Assembly (NCBI GenBank): GCA_963581185.1
Contig: CAUZOB010000108.1
Location: 1-16,804, forward strand
Length of the DNA: 16,804 nucleotides
Origin: SAT2750 sp963581185
Lineage (GTDB): Bacteria > Planctomycetota > Planctomycetia > Pirellulales > Pirellulaceae
Direction: 5' to 3'
Shown piece after piece: positions 7,473-14,891 of the stretch (positions within the stretch are counted from its first letter, which is position 1; the number at the start of each line of letters is the position of its first letter). Under the pieces are notes generated by a model. That model had not been told where the DNA came from. It saw only the letters and a program-made list of their open reading frames with translations, and made no database searches. Position numbers and translations under genes: made by a program.

Positions 7473-8987
7473 TTACCTCACCGTGCCAGTGCCGTCGGCA
7501 TAGATGTTGATGTTCAGATTTCTGTCACTGCTTGGCGAGATGCTTGCTTTCAGGGGCGTCGAGTAAGTCTCGCTGAACTTGCCGTTAATCAGGCTCTTGA
7601 GGTTGGGATTGCCACCGCTACCATCTTCTTCCAGGTCACCTACCAATTCCAGGTATTCGTCGGTGATCAACGTATCCTCTGTCTCGTCCCCAGTATCCGA
7701 TGAATCCGTTGCACTATCTGTCGGTGATTCACGCTTGACAATCATCACCTGGAACTCCGCCGCAATGGCGCCTTTTACCCGGACCGGTTGACCTTCGTAG
7801 TCAGGGCGGACGGTAACAAGCGTGAATTTACCGTTGGCATCGGTTTTGGCATGGGCATAGTTCAGTCCGCTCGACCTGTTGGGCGCAAAGACAACGTGGG
7901 CATTGGCAAGTGGTTTGTCCTCATAGGTGACGACGCCCTCGACTGAGGACAGGCCGGGAAGTGGTGTGGCAACCCGATCGCGCACAATGGTCTCGGGAAA
8001 ATTTGTAATGCGCCAGCCCCCACCGACATTGACGACGCCGGAAAGCAATATGAAAAACTCGCTGTCGCTGCCCTCGACTGCGAAGTGAATCTGGAGCTCA
8101 TCAATAAACTTGACGCCATTTTTCTCGTTGAGCTCGTACCGCGCTTCTTTGAAGGAGACGTTCTCCCAGGAAAACCCCCAGTCCCTGGCTTGTTGACGCC
8201 GGAATTCCTGCTGGCGTTCCGGAAAGGTACTGACTTCTCTCGCACGTTGGCGCCCAAGCTGATTATTGAATTCAGGTGACTCAAGCATGGCCCGTTGTCC
8301 GGGTTCGACCTGGCTGCGGAAAAAGTCAGCGAATTCCCTTCCGCTGGCCAGCAGCTTGACCAGGGCGTCGGGATCGCTGTCGCGAATGGAATTCAGCACG
8401 GTCTCAGCAAGCCCGTCCACGGTCTTGGGTTTGTTGCCACCGGCCAGCAGGAAGATCACTAGAGTCACGAGGCCGGCCAATCCTGCAGCGGCCAACACGA
8501 GTGGTTTCTTGTCGAACCGTCGGGCCGGATTTGTGGCTTCGGTTGTTGTGGGTGAGAGGGGTGCTTCACCAAGCATGCCACGATCGTGGTGTGCCATGAG
8601 TGGATCGACGATGGCCTGGGCTGGTGGCGAGGCGGTCGGAGATTCAGCGGCGGAGGGCCCCGGACCAAGCTGCGGGTAAATGCTGGCTGCCGAGGTCCAT
8701 TGGTCAGTACCAATCGGACAAACATCAACGGCCGCATTCAGCCGGCCTTCCTGTAACCAGCCGTCGAGCTGCTGTTTTGTGATCGGACCGAAGACCTGGC
8801 CGCCCGGTGTGCGAACATGCCAGTCACTGACAATTGGTGGGGCTGCTGCTGGGGTGGGAAGCGTTAACGAGGGAATCTGAATGGATGCCTGGCAATTCGG
8901 GCAGAGAGCCAATTCATTGATGGTGGCTGCTGGCGCTTTAACGATGAAGTTGCAGTTCGGGCAGTTGAACTGGACGGTGTCTGTCAT
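7473..8987 (-). CDS. Zinc-ribbon / GYF_2 / transmembrane / carboxypeptidase-regulatory-like protein
   Basis: The 504-residue product has a clear modular order. An N-terminal zinc ribbon has CxxC pairs at Cys9/Cys12 and Cys29/Cys32. A GYF_2 domain (about 55-105) contains WHVRTPGGQVFGPITKQQL and a later DQW. A Pro/Ala-rich linker leads to one transmembrane helix (about 162-184, LVLAAAGLAGLVTLVIFLLAGG). A folded region of unknown type (about 190-345) follows, then a carboxypeptidase-regulatory-like beta-sandwich (VEGVVTYEDKPLANAHVVF ... TDANGKFTLVTV). The layout implies a cytoplasmic ribbon/GYF half and an extracytoplasmic C-terminal half. GYF_2 proteins are common in planctomycetes, where they probably mediate protein contacts, but the role here is unknown. 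The ATG at 8987 has no SD. The C-terminal region from about 425 has a Ser/Asp/Thr/Glu-rich, low-complexity stretch. Confidence 0.85.
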   Translation of the reverse strand: MTDTVQFNCPNCNFIVKAPAATINELALCPNCQASIQIPSLTLPTPAAAPPIVSDWHVRTPGGQVFGPITKQQLDGWLQEGRLNAAVDVCPIGTDQWTSAASIYPQLGPGPSAAESPTASPPAQAIVDPLMAHHDRGMLGEAPLSPTTTEATNPARRFDKKPLVLAAAGLAGLVTLVIFLLAGGNKPKTVDGLAETVLNSIRDSDPDALVKLLASGREFADFFRSQVEPGQRAMLESPEFNNQLGRQRAREVSTFPERQQEFRRQQARDWGFSWENVSFKEARYELNEKNGVKFIDELQIHFAVEGSDSEFFILLSGVVNVGGGWRITNFPETIVRDRVATPLPGLSSVEGVVTYEDKPLANAHVVFAPNRSSGLNYAHAKTDANGKFTLVTVRPDYEGQPVRVKGAIAAEFQVMIVKRESPTDSATDSSDTGDETEDTLITDEYLELVGDLEEDGSGGNPNLKSLINGKFSETYSTPLKASISPSSDRNLNINIYADGTGTVR

Positions 8988-9110
8988 GCGGGCAGTCAGG
9001 ATGAACGTTGGAGAGATGGGCGTGGTGGCGAGTATATCCGCAATTGGAAGTGGGTGGCAATCGAACGATCACGGGACAGGCTCGCTGGTCACTGAGGATT
9101 TGTCTTCCGC

Positions 9111-9129
9111 TGTGACCAAACGTGTCACA
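9111..9129. promoter_or_regulatory. TGTGAC / GTCACA dyad
   Basis: Arms at 9111-9116 and 9124-9129 are perfect complements with a 7-base spacer. The half-sites resemble the TGTGA/TCACA arms of CRP/FNR-family operators, but those arms are 9 bases apart here instead of 6. Assignment to that family is therefore doubtful. It lies between the divergent GYF gene and the small ORF. Confidence 0.3.
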
Positions 9130-9153
9130 TGCCACTCCGATAGACCTTGTAGC

Positions 9154-9177
9154 ACGGGAAAGATGTCATTTTCCCGT
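9154..9177. promoter_or_regulatory. Perfect 8-base inverted repeat
   Basis: ACGGGAAA (9154-9161) is complemented exactly by TTTCCCGT (9170-9177) around an 8-base spacer. It is 34 bases upstream of the small ORF start and 166 bases upstream of the GYF gene on the other strand. It may be an operator or an RNA hairpin. No T-run of terminator quality follows on either strand. Confidence 0.4.
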
Positions 9178-9211
9178 CACCCGGCCACGATCTTGGAGAG
9201 GAGATGTCAGG

Positions 9212-9415
9212 ATGCAGATTCGAATTGACCAGATTAGAGACGAGCGGGAGCTGTTGGCTGCGTTACGAGACCCCCGGCCACTAGAACTTGGTGACCGCGG
9301 CATCGACGCTCTGCTGGAGCTTCTGCCGAGACTAATCCGTCGAGTGAACGGGCGCTGTGGGAAATTCACTGGCGGCGATTTGGCTGACAAGGCGGGGAAG
9401 TGCCGGTCACCGTGA
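9212..9415 (+). CDS. Possible small hypothetical protein (67 residues)
   Basis: An ATG at 9212 is preceded by AGGAG (9199-9203) with an 8-base spacer, one of the better ribosome-binding sites here. The product is charged and predicted helical: a RIDQIRDERELLAALRD segment and a LGDRGIDALLELLPRLIRRV segment are amphipathic, and the tail is basic. I recognise no family. The stop overlaps the MATE gene end by 9 bases on the opposite strand. The frame also stays open to an ATG at 9122, but without an SD. The whole may be a real small protein or fortuitous; the SD and composition favour a real one slightly. Confidence 0.42.
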   Translation: MQIRIDQIRDERELLAALRDPRPLELGDRGIDALLELLPRLIRRVNGRCGKFTGGDLADKAGKCRSP

Positions 9416-10777
9416 GTCGGCTGTTGCAGGCGAATCGTCGTCCACGAGGGGCTCAATGACCTGCATCGATTTCCATTTGCCGCCGAGGAAACGCAGTAGA
9501 AAACCGATCCCCAGCAGGGTCAGGAAAACCGTGCAGACCCACCAGCAGGCCACCACGCCACCCTCATAGACGTCGAGGATCAGCCAGATCGGAATGACCA
9601 TTACCAGCAGGGACGCGATAGCGGTGAAGATCAGCGAAAATCGAGTGTCACCGGCTCCCTGGATCGCTGAGCTGAAGACGATCAACATGGCATCAAAGAA
9701 CGAGAATACGGCAGCCAGTCTGAGTAGCACAATCACCAGGTCACGAATACGGGCAAAATCCTCGGGACTGCCATAAGCCTGGTACGGCGCCATCAAGACA
9801 TGAGGGAAGAACACATAGGCCGTGGCGAAACTGAGCATGTAGACGGACGAAATACCGAAGGCCATCCAGGTGGTACGGACCGCCAGCTCGGCTCGGCCCT
9901 CGCCAACTCGGCGACCGACCAGTGTCATGATGGCGGTCCCCAGACCAACCATTGGCAGGAATGAGAGCGTATTGATATTGAAGACGAGATTGGTGGCGGC
10001 CAGGGAATCTCGACCCAGTCGGCCCACCATCACCACGAAGATAGAAAACGCGGAAATGTCGATCAGCGTGCGGAGGCCATTTGGCAGGCCAAATCGCAGG
10101 TAGCGTCGCATCAGCGTCCGATCAAGTCGACATTGCTCAAGGATCTTGTACTCGCGTCTCACCTGGGGGCGCAGTAGCAGGGCCACATAGAGTAGCAGCG
10201 ATACGACCTGGCCGATCACCGTGGCCAGCCCGGCTCCGAAGATACCGAGTTCAGGAAATGGGCCCTGACCGAAGATCAAGAACCAGTCGAGGACCAGGTT
10301 GACGAGCGTGCCGGCCAGGGTCACCCACAAGACGACCATCGTCTTGCCCCGGCCGCTATAAAAACAGGAGAGCGTGGTCATCATCACGACCGGCAGGGCA
10401 CCGGCACAGAGGGTAGCAAAGTAAGTTGCTTCCAGGCGCGCGATCTCTTCGCCATGACCGAAGGAGCCAAACAGGATGCCCGCAATGGGCATCATCATGG
10501 TTACTGCAAGGCCAGTCACGATTGCAACGAAGATGGCTTGCCAGAGCGACGAGCTGACCTGGGCTGGGCGGCCGGCACCGTCGTACTGAGCAACAAACGT
10601 GTTGACGTATGCGGCCAGGCCGATGGGAACGGCCAGGAAAGTCCAGTGGATGATTCCGGCTGGAGTTGAGGCAGCCAGTGCGTCTGCGGAATACCAGGTG
10701 AGGAAGATGCGATCGACAACATGCATCAGGGAGACGGAGCCGGAGCTGAGTATCAACGGCACGGCGACCTGGAGCAA
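9407..10777 (-). CDS. MATE-family multidrug/cation efflux transporter
   Basis: The product (456 residues from the TTG at 10777) is a twelve-helix MATE transporter, expected to export organic cations or other solutes against a Na+ or H+ gradient across the inner membrane. The two-half architecture is visible. Half one starts VAVPLILSSGSVSLMHVVDRIFLTWYS and half two starts near RYLRFGLPNGLRTLIDISAFSIFVVMVGRLG; AIQGAGDTRFSL is another characteristic stretch. The N-terminus is unusual. The typical pre-helix leader (GSVRELLQ) lies upstream in frame, open back to a TAA at 10841-10843, but contains no ATG or GTG. TTG at 10777 is the only conventional start, and CTG at 10840 or ATT at 10819 would give the expected leader. 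Downstream of PPK2 on the same strand with a 226-base gap, so probably separately transcribed. Confidence 0.92.
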   Translation of the reverse strand: MLQVAVPLILSSGSVSLMHVVDRIFLTWYSADALAASTPAGIIHWTFLAVPIGLAAYVNTFVAQYDGAGRPAQVSSSLWQAIFVAIVTGLAVTMMMPIAGILFGSFGHGEEIARLEATYFATLCAGALPVVMMTTLSCFYSGRGKTMVVLWVTLAGTLVNLVLDWFLIFGQGPFPELGIFGAGLATVIGQVVSLLLYVALLLRPQVRREYKILEQCRLDRTLMRRYLRFGLPNGLRTLIDISAFSIFVVMVGRLGRDSLAATNLVFNINTLSFLPMVGLGTAIMTLVGRRVGEGRAELAVRTTWMAFGISSVYMLSFATAYVFFPHVLMAPYQAYGSPEDFARIRDLVIVLLRLAAVFSFFDAMLIVFSSAIQGAGDTRFSLIFTAIASLLVMVIPIWLILDVYEGGVVACWWVCTVFLTLLGIGFLLRFLGGKWKSMQVIEPLVDDDSPATADSR

Positions 10778-11003
10778 TTCACGAACTGAGCCGGCAGGAG
10801 CGCGCCGTGTTGAGGGAATGGCGTCGATCTTCGGCTCCAGTTATCGACCGCCGCGTGCTCGGTGCCAGCGTGTGTCAGGAACAGTCGTGTAGATTACAGG
10901 AAAGCGTCAATAGAACACGAATCGTACAAACCGCAACAACCCCATCGATGGCCGTGTCGTCAGGCGAGGCATCGGTGGCGGTAACTGGCCTTTGTCGAGT
11001 GGC

Positions 11004-11798
11004 TTAGGTCAGCACAATTCCGTGCAGGTCATCCGCTGGAGGATACTGCGGATCCATGTCCTTCAGTGTTTCCACGATGACCCGTGTGATGGCCAGGTTG
11101 CGATACCATTTCTGGTCGGCCGGAATTGCATGCCAGGGCGCGGTATCCGTGCTGCAGTTTTCCAGGGCCAGTTGAAAGGCGTCCATGTACTTATCCCAGT
11201 CCTTGCGTTTTGCCAGGTCACCCGCGTTGAACTTCCAGTTCTTCTCGGGCACATCCAGTCGATCCTGAAAGCGTTCCTTTTGTTCCTCGGGCGAGATGTG
11301 CAGATAGAACTTGAGGATTCGCGTGCCGGTATCCGAGAGCAGCTTTTCAAAATCGTTGATCTGTTGATAGCGTGCCTGGCAGACGTCGTCACTGATCATC
11401 TTCTCGACCCGTGTGATCAAGACGTCTTCATAATGAGAGCGGTTGAAAACAGCGATCATGCCCTTGGCGGGCGTCGCCTTGTGGATCCGCCAAAGAAAGT
11501 CATGAGCCAGCTCGATCTTACTGGGGGCCTTGAACGAGGTGACGCGAACCCCCTGGGGGTTCACTCCACGGAAGACTTTGCGAATGGTGCCATCTTTGCC
11601 ACCGGCGTCCATCGCCTGCAGCACGATCAGCAGGCTCTGGCTATTTTGGGCATAGAGCACATTCTGCAGCCGAATCAACTCATCGCGCAGTTCCTTGAAG
11701 TCCTGCTCCGCCTGTTTCCTGTCATCGTGAAAGGAATCGGCGCGAGTTGGAATTTCGGCAAGCTGGACGGTCGAGCCTGGGGTGATACGGTGCGGCAT
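11004..11798 (-). CDS. PPK2-family polyphosphate kinase / polyphosphate:nucleotide phosphotransferase
   Basis: The 264-residue single-domain product is a PPK2 enzyme, which transfers phosphate between inorganic polyphosphate and nucleoside mono- or diphosphates in the cytoplasm. Diagnostic motifs are Walker A MDAGGKDGTI (63-72), VRVTSFKAPS (84-93), AHDFLWRIHKATP (98-110), the Walker B region FNRSHYEDVL (118-127), and PWHAIPADQKWYRN (221-234), which belongs to the lid and C-terminal conserved block. Length and motifs resemble the group called class III or PPK2_rel_1, which can use AMP and ADP; the class call is inference. The ATG at 11798 has no SD. The start lies only 63 bases downstream of the terminator of the LRR gene, so its promoter must be very short or overlap that hairpin, unless it is expressed by readthrough. 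Confidence 0.93.
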   Translation of the reverse strand: MPHRITPGSTVQLAEIPTRADSFHDDRKQAEQDFKELRDELIRLQNVLYAQNSQSLLIVLQAMDAGGKDGTIRKVFRGVNPQGVRVTSFKAPSKIELAHDFLWRIHKATPAKGMIAVFNRSHYEDVLITRVEKMISDDVCQARYQQINDFEKLLSDTGTRILKFYLHISPEEQKERFQDRLDVPEKNWKFNAGDLAKRKDWDKYMDAFQLALENCSTDTAPWHAIPADQKWYRNLAITRVIVETLKDMDPQYPPADDLHGIVLT

Positions 11799-11857
11799 GA
11801 TAGGGGGAGCTTGAACAGGTCAACGGAGCTGATGGAAGGTGCTGCCCATGGCGCATG

Positions 11858-11891
11858 AAAAACCGCAGTGGCAGGTTCCCGCCACTGCGGT
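11858..11891 (-). terminator. Rho-independent terminator of the LRR gene
   Basis: On the minus strand ACCGCAGTGGC (11891-11881) pairs perfectly with GCCACTGCGGT (11872-11862) across an 8-base loop. A T-run (11862-11858) follows immediately. It begins 23 bases after the LRR stop codon. Confidence 0.9.
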
Positions 11892-11914
11892 CCCGGTTGT
11901 ATCCGTATGTCAGC

Positions 11915-12769
11915 TTACTCGCCTTCTTTCTTTTCCTCTGCCGGGGGAGGAGGATTCTTCAGGTCCTCGAGTGCCTTTTGGGCGTCCGCGCGAGCTTTCT
12001 CCGCTGCCGTGGCCGCCGTACCAGCTGCCTCGGCTGCTTTCTTGAGATCCGCATTGTCGGCGTCGTCGGCGGCTGCCTTGTCCGCTGCAGCCTTCGCGGC
12101 AGTGGCTTCCTCGGCAGCCGTGGTGGCTGCTACCAACGCCGCTTCGGCGTCTTCAATCTTGCGTATCGCGTCGGCTTCGGCACGGGCCTTATCGGCGACG
12201 AGGTCCGGGATGATCTTCAACTCGGGCCGCTTTTCCTTCAAGGCGGCGACTCCGTCGATGGTGATCTGGGACTGCCAGATGAAAACCTTGGCCAGACCCT
12301 GGATGGCAGCAATGTCATCGATGGCAGCGTCCGTGACCTGTGTGCCGTAAAGGTTGAGGTAGCTGAGGTTCTCCATTCCGATAAGTTGCTTGATGCCTGC
12401 ATCGGTCACGCCGGTTTTTTCCAGGTGCAGTCGCGACAGGCTGCTGCAGCTGGCAACATTCTCCAGGCCACCATCGGTCACCTTGGTGCCGCGCAGGTTG
12501 AGTGTAACGATAAAGCTGAGTCCCTTGACCGTGGCGATTTGCTCGTCACCAATCTCATCGGAGGCGAGGTGAAAGGCGACGTTCAGGCGATTGTCGTTCT
12601 GGGCAACTTCCAGCACGGCCGCGCCCGCTTCCTGAATCTTGGCGATAGCGGCTTTGTCAGCATCGCTATAGTCGATCTTGACTCCTTCAGCTTCTTCCTG
12701 GCCGGTGGCCAGCGTAACAGCGGCCAGTACCAGTGCACTTGCCAGGACGATCTTGATGGCGGTACCCAT
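11915..12769 (-). CDS. Secreted leucine-rich-repeat protein with Ala-rich coiled-coil tail
   Basis: The 284-residue product has a signal peptide (about 1-23, ending TLATGQ). A planctomycete-type LRR region (about 84-185) has repeats such as LNLRGTKVTDGGLENV, LHLEKTGVTDAGIKQL and LNLYGTQVTDAAIDDI, ending with the FIWQSQIT ... ALKEKRPELKI element typical of this LRR family. Residues 190-270 are very rich in Ala, Glu, Lys and Asp and look like a long coiled coil, followed by a Pro/Glu/Lys tail. In planctomycetes such LRRs often accompany c-type cytochrome proteins, but no heme motif is present here. An exported structural or binding role is inference. The ATG at 12769 has AGGAG 8 bases upstream (12778-12782), and the gene ends at a clear terminator, suggesting a monocistronic unit. 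Confidence 0.85.
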   Translation of the reverse strand: MGTAIKIVLASALVLAAVTLATGQEEAEGVKIDYSDADKAAIAKIQEAGAAVLEVAQNDNRLNVAFHLASDEIGDEQIATVKGLSFIVTLNLRGTKVTDGGLENVASCSSLSRLHLEKTGVTDAGIKQLIGMENLSYLNLYGTQVTDAAIDDIAAIQGLAKVFIWQSQITIDGVAALKEKRPELKIIPDLVADKARAEADAIRKIEDAEAALVAATTAAEEATAAKAAADKAAADDADNADLKKAAEAAGTAATAAEKARADAQKALEDLKNPPPPAEEKKEGE

Positions 12770-12933
12770 AACCTAAGCTCCTACTTTTAACGTGCCGTTT
12801 AAATTCCATCCTGTCAGGAACGAGCTAGATTCTATCAACTCGAGGACGGTCTACAACGATTGGCCAGCACGGATTCGCTGATTTGGATGGCCTGGGTGCT
12901 CCACGACGAGGTCGCCAGCAGGTGCGCGAACGC

Positions 12934-14292
12934 TTACTTGCCGGTTCCCCCGGTCCAGTCCTTGGTCTGGAATGGCGAAGCGGGCAACCCTGTAGAGTTG
13001 ACCAGGTTGGGATTCGTGATGGCGTGCCAACCAAATCGCACCTGCAGCGGTGAAGTGACATCTTTCGACTGCACGAGCACTGTGTGCTTGTCGATGGTTG
13101 CTTCGGCGGCGAAAAAAGTCCCATCGGATCCGGCCAGCTGGAATTCGGTCAGTGGTTTGCTGTCCCGGGACATCAGCCCGTCAGCGGTATGGGCAAAACT
13201 GAGCCGGATCTTATTGCCCTCGATAGTGAGGGATTCGTAAAGCGGACCCGAGTAGACAATCCCTTTCCTGGCGTAGGTCTTGCTCAGAGCCCAGAGGGCG
13301 AGGCGTTTTCCCACGTCCTGCTTGTTACGGGGGTGAATGTCACGGATGTTGTCCACCAGGTCGGTGGTCACCACCATGCCGGTCCCCGGTATTTTCAGGC
13401 TGGCAACCTGGGCCTCCCAGAGGGCTGGCAGTTCTCCAGGCTGGTAACTACCCTGCCAGGGTGCAATCTGCACGAAAAAGAAGTCGTGGTTTTCGTCCTG
13501 GAAAGCAGTTCGCCAGCCAGAAATCAGGTCTTTCATCTTGCCGGTATAACTGAGCCCATTTTTCTGGAGCACGTTTGTCTCCCCCTGGTACCAGATCGAA
13601 CCCTGCACGGCAAATTGTGTCAGCGGGGCGATCATCCCGTTATACATTCCCCCCGACTGTCCTTTGCTGATTGTCCACGGTTCAATCGGCGAACCGCCCC
13701 AGGAACTGTTGATCAGGCCGATGGGGACATGAAGATCCTGCTGCAGATGGAGCCCGAAGTAGTAGAGTACCCCGGAAAACGCAGGGATGTTTGCGGGTGT
13801 ACAGACTTTCCAGCTCGCGTTGACGTCGCTGGCAGGTTGGCCAGCCTGAACCTTCGGTACGTGGAATAAACGAATTGTCGGGTGGTTGGCAGCAGCAATG
13901 GCCTCGGAGGCGCCGATCGTGCTGGTTAATTGCCATTCCATGTTGGATTGGCCGGAACCGATCCAGACCTCCCCGATCAGGATATCCTCCAGCACAACTG
14001 TGTTATTTCCCTTGACGGTCAATTGCCGCGGTTTTCCATCGGCCTTTTGAGGCTTTAGCTGGACCTGCCAGTTTCCCTTGTCATCCGCGGCGGTCTCCAG
14101 CACTTCTTTCCCCATGCCAACGCTCACTGTTTCGCCGGCGTCAGCAGTTCCCCAGACAGTCAGCGGGACATTGCGTTGCATGACCATGTGACTGGCAAGC
14201 ACGTTGGGTAACTTGACGTCGGCCGTCACGCTGGGGACCAGTGTTAGCAGGAGTGAAAACAAGCCAGCGAGATATGGAGTTGTTTTGTTCAT
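12934..14292 (-). CDS. Sialate O-acetylesterase-like SGNH hydrolase, secreted
   Basis: The 452-residue product carries a signal peptide (about 1-24, LVPSVTA). It is a sialate O-acetylesterase-family protein, a secreted SGNH-type hydrolase that removes O-acetyl groups from sugars. The substrate may be sialic acid or another acetylated polysaccharide and cannot be told from sequence. The N-terminal beta-domain reads LASHMVMQRNVPLTVWG. The nucleophile block is GQSNMEW (114-120) with Ser116, the second block is WYQGETN (234-240), and DIHP (318-321) supplies the Asp/His pair. NSSWGGSPIEPW (195-206) is another strong family block. The start ATG at 14292 has only a weak AGGCG upstream. A gap of 164 bases separates it from the LRR gene downstream, and no convincing terminator is visible there. 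A related acetylated-glycan function for neighbours is speculative. Confidence 0.92.
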   Translation of the reverse strand: MNKTTPYLAGLFSLLLTLVPSVTADVKLPNVLASHMVMQRNVPLTVWGTADAGETVSVGMGKEVLETAADDKGNWQVQLKPQKADGKPRQLTVKGNNTVVLEDILIGEVWIGSGQSNMEWQLTSTIGASEAIAAANHPTIRLFHVPKVQAGQPASDVNASWKVCTPANIPAFSGVLYYFGLHLQQDLHVPIGLINSSWGGSPIEPWTISKGQSGGMYNGMIAPLTQFAVQGSIWYQGETNVLQKNGLSYTGKMKDLISGWRTAFQDENHDFFFVQIAPWQGSYQPGELPALWEAQVASLKIPGTGMVVTTDLVDNIRDIHPRNKQDVGKRLALWALSKTYARKGIVYSGPLYESLTIEGNKIRLSFAHTADGLMSRDSKPLTEFQLAGSDGTFFAAEATIDKHTVLVQSKDVTSPLQVRFGWHAITNPNLVNSTGLPASPFQTKDWTGGTGK

Positions 14293-14417
14293 TGGTCGCC
14301 TAGTGCAATATTTCTGTGGTTCTGGTGTACAACGTCACGGGCACGAACCAGCGTGTCCTGGAGTTGGCCGGATGGTGAATCCGCTTAGCCATCAGGCAAG
14401 AAGTTACTTATACCTGT

Positions 14418-14474
14418 TGGCGATTGGTGTGGCGAACGGTTACGGAACCGAGTGTGAAAAGTACCCAATCGCCA
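14418..14474. other. Structured intergenic inverted repeat
   Basis: TGGCGATTGG (14418-14427) is exactly complemented by CCAATCGCCA (14465-14474). Inside the loop, CGGTT (14437-14441) and AACCG (14446-14450) form a small nested hairpin. It lies between the end of the small membrane-protein gene and the start of the esterase gene, both minus strand. No T-run follows on the minus strand, so it is not a standard terminator. It could be a 5' leader structure of the esterase mRNA. Confidence 0.45.
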
Positions 14475-14491
14475 GGCACTTCCGCGTGGCC

Positions 14492-14695
14492 CTAGATCTT
14501 TTCAATACTGCTGCCGTCTCGTTCTCCTTTCAACCAGCGAGTGATACCGCCATAGGATGTCGCTGAGAAGGGGATAATGAAGAGGATGGAACCGACAACG
14601 ACGAGGAAGTCGCCAAAACTTGCATAACTGTTCCTGGGATGATCCATCAATGTGGCGCCGGCAAGGACGATAATGGCTGCTGCGATCTGGTTCAT
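14492..14695 (-). CDS. Small two-helix membrane protein (67 residues)
   Basis: From the ATG at 14695 the product has two hydrophobic segments, IAAAIIVLAGATLM (about 4-17) and FGDFLVVVGSILFIIPFSA (about 28-46). They are separated by a short polar loop, and a charged C-terminal tail follows (RWLKGERDGSSIEKI). The start is fixed by AGGAG at 14703-14707 with 7 bases spacing. A start at 14743 would add a basic stretch and place this SD inside the gene. I do not recognise a family. The gene is divergent from the barrel lipoprotein gene and 199 bases upstream of the esterase gene on the same strand. The sequence supports only an inner-membrane location. Confidence 0.65.
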   Translation of the reverse strand: MNQIAAAIIVLAGATLMDHPRNSYASFGDFLVVVGSILFIIPFSATSYGGITRWLKGERDGSSIEKI

Positions 14696-14702
14696 CAGGT
14701 TT

Positions 14703-14707
14703 CTCCT
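14703..14707 (-). promoter_or_regulatory. Shine-Dalgarno fixing the small membrane protein start
   Basis: AGGAG on the minus strand with 7 bases to the ATG at 14695. Confidence 0.75.
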
Positions 14708-14805
14708 CTTAAAGTGTTGACGGGGAGTGGCGGTCGTCGTCAACCGATGTGTTAACGATAATCTAACCGCAGATCCGAAAGATCAGGCAAGGAAATGTGC
14801 CGACC

Positions 14806-14847
14806 AGTGAGACGCGGAGGTTGGACCCTTGTATCATCAATCTCACT
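14806..14847. promoter_or_regulatory. 7-base inverted repeat in divergent gap
   Basis: AGTGAGA (14806-14812) and TCTCACT (14841-14847) are complementary with a 28-base spacer, in the 196-base gap between the divergent small membrane-protein and barrel-lipoprotein genes. It could be a two-half operator, or it may be chance. Confidence 0.25.
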
Positions 14848-14891
14848 CGGAAAAATAACCCTGACCCATCATCGAATCGGCGGGATGACCA

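Noticed and set aside
9111..9129. CRP binding site.
   Set aside because: The half-sites match TGTGA/TCACA, but the spacing is 9 instead of 6 bases, so it is kept only as a generic dyad.
10942..10951. CCATCGATGG palindrome between the MATE and PPK2 genes.
   Set aside because: A single 10-base palindrome with no further context is expected by chance at this scale.
11855..12790. Long plus-strand frame antisense to the LRR gene.
   Set aside because: It is a shadow. The Ala-rich, GC-rich LRR gene keeps other frames open, and its own signal peptide, SD and terminator all support the minus strand.
14204..14566. Plus-strand 120-residue frame spanning the esterase start, the gap and the small membrane-protein gene.
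   Set aside because: It lies antisense to two better-supported genes and shows no domain or ribosome-binding site.
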